A stretch of 64,000 nt of DNA from Paenibacillus radicis (ex Xue et al. 2023) (GCF_024722015.1 NZ_JANQBD010000010.1:186001-250000); one strand, 5' to 3'. Shown: positions 15,644 through 25,409, counted from the first letter of the stretch. The notes: generated from the sequence alone by a model not told the origin. Made by a program: numbers and translations.

Positions 15644-18037
15644 TTGGAAGCTTTATATAAAAAGAAAATGATGGCTTTATGGATGGTTTTGCTCCTCTTT
15701 GTTTGTCATGCATTAGTGGCGAGTCCTTTTGCTGCTCAAGCAGCGTACATATCGCACTCAATAACCGTTAAGGTGAATTTGGATCCCAATGATACCACTT
15801 CCACTTATACTGCTTATTTGATGCATTATAACGGGGAGAGCTGGGACGCACCCATCTATCCTGTAAATGGCACCGCTGATGGTACCAAAGTGTTCAGCAA
15901 TCTGGATTCAGGGCAGTATGAGCTGCATGTTGATACAACCAAAGTGAAGGATTCGCCGTATGAATATTATTATTACTATAAAAATCTGAGTGTAACGGAT
16001 CGAGATTTGGCGTATACAGCTGAATTGATTTCTATCCAAAATCCTAATTACGCTAACTTTTACGATAATAATTACATTGCGGGGATAATAGCCGGTACTC
16101 TCCAATGGGGCTCTCCTTCCATGGAGGATGACAGCTTTTCTTTTTATCAAGTGTATTTTGCCGATGATAGCGGCAACATCATAACGAATGTACCTCCGCT
16201 TGCAGTGAAGAGTAAATTGGAGACGACTACAATAAATGGAGCTATGGGTTATCGGTATGAAGTTCCAGACACAGCTATCCCTGCCGGTGCTGAGCAGTTG
16301 CGCTTTTATAAGACAAGTTCTATGGACTCTGCAGATAAGAAGAAAACACCGGTATACATTACTTTAAGAGATAGCCCTGGCGACTTCATGTTTAATGTGC
16401 AGCAGCAAGATTCCAATAAGGAGCCCGGATATATTCAAGGCACTATTACTTGGAATAAAATAGGGAATGAATCAAGGATCAGTCATTATGCAATTTATGA
16501 GCGTTACAGCAATGCTTTTCGGCAAATTGGAATTGTTCTTGCTTCTGGTGAACCGTGGTACTCCTTCGAGCTCCCCTATGAATATCAAGTAGGAGTATCG
16601 GCCCCGGATTTGTATATCACAACCTTGGACTGGCATGGAGAGATCTCTAACTACTATTCAATCCAGGTAACGGATGATACTTCCAGCCGAACGAATTTTC
16701 CTTTAATTACAAATTCCGCAATAACCGCTCCCACCAAAGTGGATTTCTATGACTTTAACCCCGACCCGAATAAAATTAGCGGGTATCTGAACTGGAATTA
16801 TAATTCAAATGTTTTTGACAACGCTTTTGCCATATATTTCATGGATGGCGATAATCATGTGCTGCAATCGTATAAGAACACTTACTTTCATTACAAAGCA
16901 GACTCTTACGGAATTCAAATACCTGATAATACTGAATTACCGGCTGGTACAAAATACATTGGAGTTTCCGCAATGACTGAGGGGGGAGTATCGGTTCCAG
17001 GTATGGTATCTTTGCTATACAGGAATGCCAAGCTGAGCGCATTATCCACGGATGCAGCAGCGATTACTCCTGCATTTTCAAGTTCCACCTATTTATATTC
17101 TTCCACTGTATCGAGTAATGTGTACAGCACGGCTGTTACAGCCACAGCAGAATCACCGGGCGCTACTGTTACTATAATGGGAGTATCTGGGCTCTCCACA
17201 GTAACAACCCATGTAAATCTGGTTCCAGGGGTCAATAATATACCCGTATGGGTTACGGCTGAGGATGGCATTGCATCAGGCATGTACAACCTCAGTATCA
17301 CGAGAGTTACAGATCCGCTATCCGGTAATACTCAACTGAACAGTTTGTCCCTAGGCGGTGATTACAGCTTAAGCCCGAGCTTCGCCAAAGATATAACAAG
17401 CTATACTACGACCGTTGACAGCAAGGCAACCAGCATCACCGTTAATGCAGCGGTATATGATACGCTAAGCCGCATCTCCATAACGTACCCAGGCATGAGC
17501 GCTGCTGCAACTACGGCTGCAGGTTCTGTAACAGAAAGCGTTTATTTAAACTCGCCAAGTACGGATGTTAATGTGACGGTGCTCGCACAGAATGGTGCTC
17601 AGAGCACATATAAAATAAATGTACTAAGGCCCGTGCTTCTTACCATGAAAGGCAGTATTGGCGCTGTGTACGGCAACAAAATAATAGGAGTCGCGAATGG
17701 GACAACAGTGGGAACCTTGCTTAGCCAGCTTTCGCTTCAATCTGGAGCAACGGCGAAGGTGGTCAATAAAACAACAGGGAATGCTGTTAATGATTTTACG
17801 ATATTGGACCCCAGCTTGAAGCTCGTGCTGAATTATGGAACGAATGCTACGGTGGAGTATGAGATACAGCTCTTGAGGGACCTGCTGCAAGAATTAACAG
17901 GAATGAAGGCAGGAGACAAATTCCAGATTCATCAGCTTATACAGTTTTTATCCTTTAAGAGAGACATAACAGGAGACGGCGTGTTTAACGCGGAGGACGT
18001 CCGCAAAGCAATGCTGGAGATATCACCGATACTGTAA
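15644..18037 (+). CDS. secreted multidomain protein with cadherin-like domains and an EF-hand-like end
   Basis: From the TTG at 15644 (GGAGG at 15633-15637, 6 bases upstream) the product is 797 residues. A longer frame from 15590 has no ribosome site. A signal peptide occupies about residues 1-35, with a likely cut after SPFAAQA. Four loosely similar beta-rich segments follow (about 35-450), then two cadherin-like beta-sandwich units of the kind found in Firmicute surface proteins (LSALSTDAAAITPAF and LNSLSLGGDYSLSPSF starts). The last 30 residues contain DITGDGVFNAEDV, a dockerin/EF-hand type calcium loop, present once. No catalytic domain is recognisable. It is probably an exported adhesin or structural protein; the role is unknown. 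Confidence 0.7.
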   Translation: MEALYKKKMMALWMVLLLFVCHALVASPFAAQAAYISHSITVKVNLDPNDTTSTYTAYLMHYNGESWDAPIYPVNGTADGTKVFSNLDSGQYELHVDTTKVKDSPYEYYYYYKNLSVTDRDLAYTAELISIQNPNYANFYDNNYIAGIIAGTLQWGSPSMEDDSFSFYQVYFADDSGNIITNVPPLAVKSKLETTTINGAMGYRYEVPDTAIPAGAEQLRFYKTSSMDSADKKKTPVYITLRDSPGDFMFNVQQQDSNKEPGYIQGTITWNKIGNESRISHYAIYERYSNAFRQIGIVLASGEPWYSFELPYEYQVGVSAPDLYITTLDWHGEISNYYSIQVTDDTSSRTNFPLITNSAITAPTKVDFYDFNPDPNKISGYLNWNYNSNVFDNAFAIYFMDGDNHVLQSYKNTYFHYKADSYGIQIPDNTELPAGTKYIGVSAMTEGGVSVPGMVSLLYRNAKLSALSTDAAAITPAFSSSTYLYSSTVSSNVYSTAVTATAESPGATVTIMGVSGLSTVTTHVNLVPGVNNIPVWVTAEDGIASGMYNLSITRVTDPLSGNTQLNSLSLGGDYSLSPSFAKDITSYTTTVDSKATSITVNAAVYDTLSRISITYPGMSAAATTAAGSVTESVYLNSPSTDVNVTVLAQNGAQSTYKINVLRPVLLTMKGSIGAVYGNKIIGVANGTTVGTLLSQLSLQSGATAKVVNKTTGNAVNDFTILDPSLKLVLNYGTNATVEYEIQLLRDLLQELTGMKAGDKFQIHQLIQFLSFKRDITGDGVFNAEDVRKAMLEISPIL

Positions 18038-18070
18038 GCTGTAGGCTCGTCCAGTTGAGAAATAGCCAGA

Positions 18071-18112
18071 AAGACCGTCGATTAACCTTATAGGGAAATG
18101 GCGGTCTTTTCT
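18071..18112 (+). terminator. terminator after the secreted protein gene
   Basis: AAGACCG (18071-18077) pairs with CGGTCTT (18102-18108), tail TTC-T. The loop is 24 bases, so the element is moderate. Confidence 0.55.
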
Positions 18113-18210
18113 ATGCATGTAAAATAATCATATTGACCAAGCCGCGAGGCAAGATATATAATATTAAAAAATTGATTGCAGTAAAAAACCTTTTTTTTGC
18201 ACATATTGAA

Positions 18211-18234
18211 GAACGACGTTCCGCAAATAAGAAC
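18211..18234. promoter_or_regulatory. candidate IclR operator upstream of the nucleoside cluster
   Basis: GAACG A CGTTC (18211-18221) is a perfect palindrome, and its GTTC is repeated inverted as GAAC at 18231-18234 across CGCAAATAA. The spacing resembles operators of IclR-family proteins, one of which is encoded inside this cluster. The binding is inferred. Confidence 0.4.
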
Positions 18235-18316
18235 GATTATAACGGTAGGGATTAATCAGGAGTTGAAAACGGCTATTAGGGAAATCAAATTTTTCTAGGA
18301 GAAGGATCGATTATTA

Positions 18317-19243
18317 ATGAAAAAAGTGATATTGGATGTAGATACTGGAATTGATGACGCACTGGCCATTGCCTATGCGGTAGGTTCTCCTGAAATCGAG
18401 CTTCTTGGCATTACAACGACTTACGGTATGGTGACCGTTGATTTGTCCTCAAGGAACACGCTTAAAATACTTGAGCATCTGCAAAGCGCGATACCTGTCT
18501 TTAAAGGCTCTGATAAACCGCTTGTACGGACTCGACAATACAGCGGTAAATTTCATGGGCATGATGGTTTAGGAGAAGCCGTTAAAACCCCTCCTGAACG
18601 TAGAGCTGAATCTCAGCATGCAGTGGATTTTATCATTGAACAAATCAGGCAATACGAAAAGGATTTAACTCTAATCACAACCGGGCCTCTCACTAATCTG
18701 GCGCATGCTCTTATTAAAGAGCCGGACATTATACATAAGATCGGCCAAGTCGTGAGTATGGGCGGGGCTGTGGCTACCCCAGGCAATGCTACTAAATTTG
18801 CTGAAGCCAACATTATCATTGATCCTCATGCCGCCAATATCGTTTTTAAATCCGAGCTGCCCATTATTTTAGTTGGACTTGATGTAACCAGAAAGACGTT
18901 GCTTAAGAGCTCCGAATTGGATAATTGGCGGTCTCAAGGAACCGAGCTAAGCCTTCTTTTGGCTGAAGCTACACAATTCTACATGAATGCTTACAAGGAA
19001 AATTATCCATACTTGGATGGATGTGCTTTGCATGATCCGCTTGCTGTAGGGGTTGTCACCCACCCGGAGATTGTTAAGACCGTACCGATGTATATAGACG
19101 TTGATCTTGATGAGGATTCGCTTGGCAGGACGATAGAAGATGTACTGCGTACCTCGACCTCATCTACAAGCCCGAATACTCATGTTTGCTTTGAAGTGGA
19201 TTCAACTCAATTTGTAGAACATTTCCTTAACAGGGTATGTTGA
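18317..19243 (+). CDS. nucleoside hydrolase (IunH/RihA family)
   Basis: The 308-residue protein opens with VILDVDTGIDDALAIAYA, the calcium-binding DTGIDDA motif of inosine-uridine preferring nucleoside hydrolases, and carries LTLITTGPLTNLA near residue 115, VVSMGGAV near residue 148 and the conserved late histidine in CALHDPLAV. It cleaves the N-glycosidic bond of ribonucleosides to base plus ribose in the cytoplasm. It is the first gene of a run that includes a transporter, an amidohydrolase and xanthine phosphoribosyltransferase, so purine nucleosides are the likely substrates. The permease start lies 15 bases beyond its stop. Confidence 0.9.
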   Translation: MKKVILDVDTGIDDALAIAYAVGSPEIELLGITTTYGMVTVDLSSRNTLKILEHLQSAIPVFKGSDKPLVRTRQYSGKFHGHDGLGEAVKTPPERRAESQHAVDFIIEQIRQYEKDLTLITTGPLTNLAHALIKEPDIIHKIGQVVSMGGAVATPGNATKFAEANIIIDPHAANIVFKSELPIILVGLDVTRKTLLKSSELDNWRSQGTELSLLLAEATQFYMNAYKENYPYLDGCALHDPLAVGVVTHPEIVKTVPMYIDVDLDEDSLGRTIEDVLRTSTSSTSPNTHVCFEVDSTQFVEHFLNRVC

Positions 19244-19258
19244 TTGGAGCCGGATGAC

Positions 19259-20191
19259 ATGAAAAATAATGACAACCAAACCGTTTCTTCTGGGCTCTCT
19301 GGACGAATTGAACGATTATCGGATTCAGCGACAGCTGCACTTTATTTGTCTCCGACCTTTATTTTGCTTATTCTGACTATCTTATTTCCCATGGTTTATG
19401 CTTTATTTCTTTCTTTTTCAAAAATGGAATTCGTTCAGGGGCTCCCGCATTTCACCTTCGTTGGACTGGATAATTACTTGGAACTGTTAAAAGATCCGAA
19501 AATACCGGCTGTACTCTCGCAAACGTTGATATTTATGGTCGTAAGAGTCGTAGGGACCATGGTTCTCGCCGCAGGCATTGCTTTGATTATTTACCATGGA
19601 GTATGGGGCGGGGAATTTTTCAAAAAAATATTTCTCATTCCCTGGGCGCTGTCTAATGTAGTTAACGGCCTTATGTGGAAGTGGATGTATAACGGCAATA
19701 ATGGAATCATCAACGAGCTGTTTGTGTCACTGGGACTGCTCGATCAGTATAAATCATGGCTGGCGGAGGAATCGACGGCGATGGGGGCCATTATTTTTGC
19801 CGACATATGGAAGGCTGTCCCTTTTGCGGCATTGATGATCTTGGCCGGTCTGCAGACGATATCCAAGGATCTTTACGAAGCTGGACAGATTGATGGGGCA
19901 GGAAGCTTTCAGCGGTTTATACATATTTCCTTGCCGTCTCTTCAACCGGTGCTGATGGTATTATTCGTAGTTGAAACGATGTGGGCTTTGCGAGTGTTCG
20001 ATATTATATGGGTGCTGACCCAAGGCGGTCCGCTCAATTCTACCATGGTATTAAACGTGTATGCGTATGAGCAGGCTTTTAGGCATTCCAACATGGGGTA
20101 TGGTTCGGCTTTAGCTTTTTTCATAACGATTGTAACGTTTGTTTTCACCTTTCTTTATGTTAAAACGATCGGGAAAAACGAACATTCTTAA
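19259..20191 (+). CDS. CUT1-type ABC permease, MalF-like
   Basis: The 310-residue protein has six predicted membrane segments after a 35-residue cytoplasmic start and the EAA loop EAGQIDGAGSFQRFIHISLP near residue 210. That loop binds the ATPase. The ATG at 19259 is preferred over TTG at 19244, with GGAG at 19246-19249. CUT1 permeases usually carry oligosaccharides, but some import nucleosides or polyols; the surrounding purine genes suggest a nucleoside. It pairs with the permease at 21588. Confidence 0.87.
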   Translation: MKNNDNQTVSSGLSGRIERLSDSATAALYLSPTFILLILTILFPMVYALFLSFSKMEFVQGLPHFTFVGLDNYLELLKDPKIPAVLSQTLIFMVVRVVGTMVLAAGIALIIYHGVWGGEFFKKIFLIPWALSNVVNGLMWKWMYNGNNGIINELFVSLGLLDQYKSWLAEESTAMGAIIFADIWKAVPFAALMILAGLQTISKDLYEAGQIDGAGSFQRFIHISLPSLQPVLMVLFVVETMWALRVFDIIWVLTQGGPLNSTMVLNVYAYEQAFRHSNMGYGSALAFFITIVTFVFTFLYVKTIGKNEHS

Positions 20192-20215
20192 TAACATTAT
20201 ATTGGGGGAGTAAAC

Positions 20216-21490
20216 ATGCAAAAAAAACTACTGACTTTCACGGCCACTGCTTTATCAATTTCAATGCTTGCAGGCTGCGGCGCAGCGGCTGGCAATAAGG
20301 AATCGGGAGCGGGTCAAGCCAAATCGGAGAACAAAGAAATTACGGTACTATATTTGGACGAGCCGTTCTGGAAAGCTCAAAATGAAGAATTTACAAAAGC
20401 GACCGGAATTAAGGTTAAATATGAAACGGTTCCTTTTACGCAGCTGCATGATAAAGTAGTTACTTCGTTTACAGGCGGAAGCAGCGATTATGATGTAATT
20501 CACGTACGCGATGATTGGGCAACTGAATTTGCATCCAAAGGAATTATTGATTCCCTGGATAAAAACATCACCGATGATATGAAAAAACGGCTGAATCCTC
20601 AATCCCTGGAGGCGATGTCGTATAAAGGACAGACCTATGCGGTGCCACGCTATGTATGGCTTTGGCAATTTTATTACAATAAAAAGCTGCTTCAAGATGC
20701 AGGCTACAACGAGGCTCCCAAAACATGGGACGAGCTGATCGAAATGTCCAAAAAAATCGGTAAAGACAAAGTTTCTGCCTATGCTGAATCCTGGGGAACC
20801 AAATATTCTTACTCGTCATTTATCGTTCATATGCGCGCCAACGGAGGAGAGTTCTGGAATTATCAAACCGATCGTCCTTCGTTCAACACTCCAGAGGGCT
20901 TGGCTGCTTTACAGTTAATGGTGGATATGAATTTAAAGCATAAGATCATGAGTCCTATGTCCAAAGAATTTAACGGCTCTAGCCCGATGGCTGAAGTATT
21001 CACTCAAGGAGCGGTAGCTATGAACATGAATACACCGCAAACCTATCCGCTATCCAATGACCGTGAGAAGTCCCGGATTGTCGATCAGGTGGGTGTAGCT
21101 CTTATCCCTGGCGGTAAAGTGAAGACGGCATCCTACGGTGAATCCGGAGGCCTTGCGATCCCAGCTTCCTCCAAGAAGAAGGAATTAGCTTGGGAATATA
21201 TTAAATTCGTATCCAGCATGGATCAGCAAAAGAAAATGGCATTAGCAACCGGAAAAATTCCGACGGACAGCGAAGCGCTAACGGATAAAGAAGTACAGAG
21301 CAAGTACCCGCATTTCAGCATTATTCCAGAGCAGGTCAAATATCCGTTCGGTTTGTTTAGACATGAAAAGGCTACTTTAATTACCGATGAACTGTCTCAG
21401 CATTTGCTTGCAGCCGTGTTGGGTAAAGTGACTGCCGAGCAAGCCTTGAAGGATGCAGAGCAGAAGATCCTACAAATTTTGAGTAAATAA
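20216..21490 (+). CDS. ABC substrate-binding lipoprotein (family 1 solute-binding)
   Basis: The 424-residue product starts with a lipoprotein signal whose lipobox is LAGC (Cys21) and folds as a large two-lobed binding protein, with ITVLYLDEPFWKAQNEEFTKATGIKV after the linker and DVIHVRDDWATEFASKGIID near residue 90. It lies between the two permease genes. Local context points to a nucleoside or related purine compound as ligand, though the family is best known for sugars. A hairpin follows the gene, as often seen after binding-protein genes that need higher expression. Confidence 0.87.
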   Translation: MQKKLLTFTATALSISMLAGCGAAAGNKESGAGQAKSENKEITVLYLDEPFWKAQNEEFTKATGIKVKYETVPFTQLHDKVVTSFTGGSSDYDVIHVRDDWATEFASKGIIDSLDKNITDDMKKRLNPQSLEAMSYKGQTYAVPRYVWLWQFYYNKKLLQDAGYNEAPKTWDELIEMSKKIGKDKVSAYAESWGTKYSYSSFIVHMRANGGEFWNYQTDRPSFNTPEGLAALQLMVDMNLKHKIMSPMSKEFNGSSPMAEVFTQGAVAMNMNTPQTYPLSNDREKSRIVDQVGVALIPGGKVKTASYGESGGLAIPASSKKKELAWEYIKFVSSMDQQKKMALATGKIPTDSEALTDKEVQSKYPHFSIIPEQVKYPFGLFRHEKATLITDELSQHLLAAVLGKVTAEQALKDAEQKILQILSK

Positions 21491-21502
21491 CAGAACAGGA
21501 TT

Positions 21503-21540
21503 GGAAGGCCCCTGAGTGACAGTGCTGCTTGGGGGATTCC
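21503..21540 (+). terminator. intercistronic hairpin after the binding-protein gene
   Basis: GGAAGGCCCC (21503-21512) pairs with GGGGGATTCC (21531-21540) apart from a central mismatch. There is no T run, so partial attenuation or mRNA protection is likelier than full termination. Confidence 0.5.
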
Positions 21541-21587
21541 TCCGATAGCCGAGCATTGAAATTTCATGAGGAGGAGGTGCATTTAGT

Positions 21588-22409
21588 GTGAATAAGAGCC
21601 TGGTCAAGGTGATTCAAGTCTTAGTCTCCTTACTGTTGATGCTGTTTATTCTTTTTCCATTGCTATGGTTGATTTTATCGAGCGTCAAATTACCACTGGA
21701 GTTATTCAGCAATCCTCCCAAGGTATGGCCCGGGGAAGTGACGTTTAAATACTATTTGAAGCTGATGACGGATCCTTCTTTCAATAAAGCATTGCTTAAC
21801 AGTTTTATTGTGGCTGTGTTTACTACGGTCATTTCATTAGCTATTGGAACACTGGGTGCCTATGCTTTTGCCAGATTCAAGTTTCCGAGAAGAAATGCAT
21901 TTCTTATGACGGTGCTCGCCTCTCAAATGCTGCCTCACATGGCACTGTTAATTCCGTTGTTTATGATCCTTAGAATTTCGGGATTGTTGTATACGTATCA
22001 AGGGCTCATCATTACCTATATCAGCTTCTCCCTTCCGTATGTGGTTTGGATGTTCCGAGCTTTTATATATTCCATTCCGTATGAGATTGAGGAGGCTGCC
22101 AAGCTTGACGGCTGTTCCAGAATACAGGTAATTAGAAAAATTGTGCTGCCCCTTTCCTTAGGCGGGCTGGTCACAACCGGTATTTTTGTTTTTATCGGAG
22201 CATGGAATGAATTTTTGTTCGCAAGCGCTATGACTAACACGGATGTCAAAACACTTTCTGTAAGAATGGCTGAATTCATCGGGGAAGACCGGATTGCCTA
22301 CGAAATCATGTTTCCAGCGGGTGTTGTGGCGAGCTTGCCTGTATTGATTCTGGTTCTGTTTTTCCAAAAGTATATTGTCCGAGGTCTGACCGAAGGCGGA
22401 GTCAAATAA
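21588..22409 (+). CDS. CUT1-type ABC permease, MalG-like
   Basis: The 273-residue permease has six membrane segments and the EAA loop EEAAKLDGCSRIQVIRKIVLPLSLGG near residue 168. The GTG start lies 10 bases after a strong GAGGAGGAGGTG. It is the second half of the transporter whose other parts are at 19259 and 20216. No ATPase gene is present in the cluster, so a shared MsmX-type ATPase is inferred, as in many Bacillales CUT1 systems. Confidence 0.88.
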   Translation: MNKSLVKVIQVLVSLLLMLFILFPLLWLILSSVKLPLELFSNPPKVWPGEVTFKYYLKLMTDPSFNKALLNSFIVAVFTTVISLAIGTLGAYAFARFKFPRRNAFLMTVLASQMLPHMALLIPLFMILRISGLLYTYQGLIITYISFSLPYVVWMFRAFIYSIPYEIEEAAKLDGCSRIQVIRKIVLPLSLGGLVTTGIFVFIGAWNEFLFASAMTNTDVKTLSVRMAEFIGEDRIAYEIMFPAGVVASLPVLILVLFFQKYIVRGLTEGGVK

Positions 22410-22459
22410 TCGTAACCCGCGAGCATCCTTTCGTAATCAAGAAAAAAGGTGTTCAAACA

Positions 22460-22492
22460 TTTTCCATAGAATTAATAGCTTAAATTGGAAAA
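22460..22492. promoter_or_regulatory. inverted repeat upstream of the IclR gene
   Basis: TTTTCCA (22460-22466) and TGGAAAA (22486-22492) form a perfect 7-base inverted repeat over 19 bases, ending 15 bases before the ATG. It may be an autoregulatory site. Confidence 0.3.
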
Positions 22493-22507
22493 AAGGAAGA
22501 TGTCCTT

Positions 22508-23281
22508 ATGAGTGAAGTGGTTATTAAAAAAACGAAAAAGTTGGAAACCGTTGATCGATTGCTGCAGCTTCTGGAATGTTTTACTTTGGAGACACCGGAG
22601 TGGGGAGTAACAGAGCTCAGCCATCGTCTGGATTTATATAAAAGTGTTGTACACCGAATGTTAAGCACGCTGGAAGGCCGAGGCTACGTAACACAGAACT
22701 CGACTACCAAGAAATATACGCTGGGTATTAAAATCTTTGAATTAGGCATGGTTGTAAGCAACCAAATGGATTTACGCAAAATTGCCAAGCCGCTTATGGA
22801 TGAGCTGTCCCAAAATGTGAACGAGACTGTCATGCTGCTTGTTCCTGATGGACTCGAAGGCATCTGCTTGGAGAAGGTGGAAAGTACCCATAGCATAAAA
22901 TCGACATCACCACTCGGTCGCCGGGTGCCGCTTTATGCGGGAGCTACATCTAAAATGCTGATGGCTTATTTACCTGAGGACAAAATCGAGAAAATTATTC
23001 AGGACGGTTTGCAGAAGATGACTGAAAAGACCATTACCGATCCCGAGAAGCTTAGAGAGCAGCTTAGAACTATCAGGGGCGAAGGTCACTGTATAACTGT
23101 AGGCGAATATACGCAAGGGTCGATGGGGATAGCGGCTCCTATTACCAATTATGACGGAGACATTATAGCCTCATTGAGCGTGACCGGACCTGAGTTTAGA
23201 ATGTTCGAGCAATCGGAAAGCATTTTGTTGCAGTGCAAATACACAGCAGCGATGATTTCGCAGCGACTTGGTACTAAATAA
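22508..23281 (+). CDS. IclR-family transcriptional regulator of the nucleoside cluster
   Basis: The 257-residue protein has an N-terminal winged helix (about 12-75: TVDRLLQLLECF, then TELSHRLDLYKSVVHRMLSTLEGRGYV) and a C-terminal ligand-binding domain (about 85-255, with SPLGRRVPLYAGATSKMLMAYLP and HCITVGEYTQGSMGIAAPI). IclR proteins bind small metabolites with the C-terminal domain. Its place inside the nucleoside scavenging genes makes it the likely local regulator. The ATG follows AAAGGAAGATG. Confidence 0.88.
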   Translation: MSEVVIKKTKKLETVDRLLQLLECFTLETPEWGVTELSHRLDLYKSVVHRMLSTLEGRGYVTQNSTTKKYTLGIKIFELGMVVSNQMDLRKIAKPLMDELSQNVNETVMLLVPDGLEGICLEKVESTHSIKSTSPLGRRVPLYAGATSKMLMAYLPEDKIEKIIQDGLQKMTEKTITDPEKLREQLRTIRGEGHCITVGEYTQGSMGIAAPITNYDGDIIASLSVTGPEFRMFEQSESILLQCKYTAAMISQRLGTK

Positions 23282-23360
23282 TTTTTTGAGGATATATGGA
23301 AGAACGCAGTCCTTTATAACAGAACTGGGCTGCTAATTACAACAGAAATGGAAAGATGAC

Positions 23361-24701
23361 ATGATGAAATGTGATATTTTAATAAAAGATTGCAGTCTTT
23401 TGTTACCGAGTTTTGAAATCGCGCAGAATCAATCTATCGTCATTCAGGGCAATAGAATCATAGAGATAGACACTTATTCGGAGCTTCGAATGAAATATGA
23501 ACCGGATCGCATTATCGTGGGAAAAGGAAAGCTATGTATGCCGGGATTGGTGGATGCCCATACGCATACATGCCAGCAGCTGTTAAAAGGAAGAACGATG
23601 GAAGAGCTGCCGATGATTTGGTCGCGGATCCTGGTTCCTTTTGAAAGCAATCTTGATGAGCAAGACGTCTATGTCAGCGCTCAGCTAAGCTGCCTTGAGA
23701 TGATCAAATCAGGGACGACGACGTTTAACGATGCGGGCGGAGTTCATATGCATCAGGTGGCTAAGGCCGCCGTAGAGTCGGGAATGAGAGCAACCATTAC
23801 GCGCTCGTCCATGGATATCGGCGAATTCCTCCCCCTTTCAATGAGGCAGCCCAAAGAAGAAATTATTGCAAGCACGGAGCGGTTATTCCAAGAGTATCAT
23901 GGAGCGGGTGATGATCGGATCCATATTTGGTTCGGTCTAAGACAAGTGATGAGCTGCTCGCCGGAATACATCCGTGCGGCTGCTGAAAAAGCAAGGGAGT
24001 ACAACACAGGGCTTCATGCGCATTTGGCTGAGCATCGTGATGAGGTAAGATATTGCTTAGAGAAATATCGACTGAGGCCGGCTGAATATCTGGATTCGCT
24101 GGGTGCGCTGGGTCCGAATCTGGTCACTGCCCATAATGTCGCATACTCAGAGGGCGAATTGGATTTGTTGAATGAACGGAATGTTAAGATCATTCATTGC
24201 CCGCGGGCCAACTTCGGTTCTCATGGATTTCCAAAAACTCCACGGATGATGCAGATGGGAATGACCATTGGTATCGGAAGCGATGGCTCGGCAGGCTCTA
24301 ATCTTAGTTTATTTGATGAAATCAGAGTGTTTCGTGCGGGAATAGTCGCTTTTTATGGACTTCCTGTATTCGATCCCTTGGTTATTCCAGCAACTGAATT
24401 AATGAGGATGATCACCGCTGGAGGGGCTAAAGCACTGTCCCTGGAGAATGAAATCGGAACGGTTGAAGCAGGCAAGAAAGCCGATCTGATTCTGGTTGAT
24501 ATCGATCAACCCCATCTTTCTCCAACCCGTAATTTAGTGAACACATTAATTCAATCGGTAACGAGTAAGGATGTCGAGGATGTAATCATTGACGGTAAGG
24601 CCGTTATGATCAATAGAGAGATGCTCACCTTGGATGAAGAGCGGATTCTGTACGAAAGTGCTATTAAGATGGATAACATGGTGATTAAAGCAGGGATTTA
24701 G
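23361..24701 (+). CDS. amidohydrolase, SsnA/AtzA-type purine or pterin deaminase
   Basis: The 446-residue protein is a metal-dependent amidohydrolase: [17 protein letters not shown] (first metal histidines, near residue 65), [10 protein letters not shown] near residue 225, [11 protein letters not shown] near residue 255 and [16 protein letters not shown] near residue 305 (metal aspartate). This set matches cytosine/guanine/adenosine-type deaminases and chlorohydrolases. Two start codons are possible (ATGATG at 23361 and 23364). Between an IclR gene and xpt it most likely deaminates a purine released by the nucleoside hydrolase, for example guanine to xanthine, which would feed xpt. The exact substrate is inferred from context. 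Confidence 0.8.
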   Translation: MMKCDILIKDCSLLLPSFEIAQNQSIVIQGNRIIEIDTYSELRMKYEPDRIIVGKGKLCMPGLVDAHTHTCQQLLKGRTMEELPMIWSRILVPFESNLDEQDVYVSAQLSCLEMIKSGTTTFNDAGGVHMHQVAKAAVESGMRATITRSSMDIGEFLPLSMRQPKEEIIASTERLFQEYHGAGDDRIHIWFGLRQVMSCSPEYIRAAAEKAREYNTGLHAHLAEHRDEVRYCLEKYRLRPAEYLDSLGALGPNLVTAHNVAYSEGELDLLNERNVKIIHCPRANFGSHGFPKTPRMMQMGMTIGIGSDGSAGSNLSLFDEIRVFRAGIVAFYGLPVFDPLVIPATELMRMITAGGAKALSLENEIGTVEAGKKADLILVDIDQPHLSPTRNLVNTLIQSVTSKDVEDVIIDGKAVMINREMLTLDEERILYESAIKMDNMVIKAGI

Positions 24702-24729
24702 ATTTTCGCATATTGCTGGAGGAACATGT

Positions 24730-25326
24730 ATGAAAGAACTGCAGGATAAAATAATTAATGAAGGTATTGTGCTTAACGAAGAGGTATTGAAGGTAGATTC
24801 GTTCCTGAATCATCAGGTTGACCCTATGCTAATGATGAGCATTGGACAGGAATTTGCTAGAAGGTTCGAGAACCAAGCTATTGATAAGGTGCTCACCTTA
24901 GAATCTTCAGGCATCGCCCCGGCGCTCATGACCGCTTTGTATTTGAAAGCACCGCTGCTGTTCGCCCGTAAGCAAAAGTCGTTGACGCTGACGGACAACC
25001 TGTATGTCGAAACGGTTTACTCCTTTACGAAACAGCAGACAAGCGATGTTACAGTATCGCGGAAGTTTTTGTCGCCAGGAGAGAAAGTGTTGATTATTGA
25101 CGACTTTCTTGCACATGGAGAAGCTGCCTTCGGCATGGCTCGTATCGTTGAAGCAGCCGGTGCAGAGGTAGTAGGTATGGGGATCGTAATAGAAAAGTCA
25201 TTTCAGGATGGTTACCGCAAGCTTCAAGAAGCGGGTTACCGTGTGGAATCTCTAGCCCGAATTGCATCTCTTTCTATAGAACGGATAGAATTTGCTGAGC
25301 AGAATATACCGGTCTCATCACGGTAA
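24730..25326 (+). CDS. xpt: xanthine phosphoribosyltransferase
   Basis: The 198-residue enzyme matches Bacillus Xpt in length and motifs: [24 protein letters not shown] at the start, [17 protein letters not shown] near residue 57, and the PRPP loop [14 protein letters not shown] near residues 120-133. It converts xanthine and PRPP to XMP. It ends the cluster, completing a path from imported nucleoside to base to nucleotide. No purine riboswitch is visible directly upstream; the gene follows the amidohydrolase by 28 bases with its own GGAGG. Confidence 0.92.
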   Translation: MKELQDKIINEGIVLNEEVLKVDSFLNHQVDPMLMMSIGQEFARRFENQAIDKVLTLESSGIAPALMTALYLKAPLLFARKQKSLTLTDNLYVETVYSFTKQQTSDVTVSRKFLSPGEKVLIIDDFLAHGEAAFGMARIVEAAGAEVVGMGIVIEKSFQDGYRKLQEAGYRVESLARIASLSIERIEFAEQNIPVSSR

Positions 25327-25356
25327 TACGGCCTGCAGAGAACCAATAAGGAATTG

Positions 25357-25409
25357 CACATAAGGAGTCGGCCAATGCACATTGGTACGGCTCCTTTGTG
25401 TGTTGCTTA
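25357..25409 (+). terminator. terminator of the nucleoside cluster
   Basis: CACATAAGGAG (25357-25367) pairs with CTCCTTTGTGTG (25391-25402) and the interior CCAAT/ATTGG also pairs, giving a long hairpin before TTGCTT. Confidence 0.65.

Noticed and set aside
18121..18316. Purine riboswitch upstream of the nucleoside cluster
   Set aside because: The conserved purine-aptamer loops and the three-way junction pattern are not present; only a T run and the GAAC palindromes are seen.
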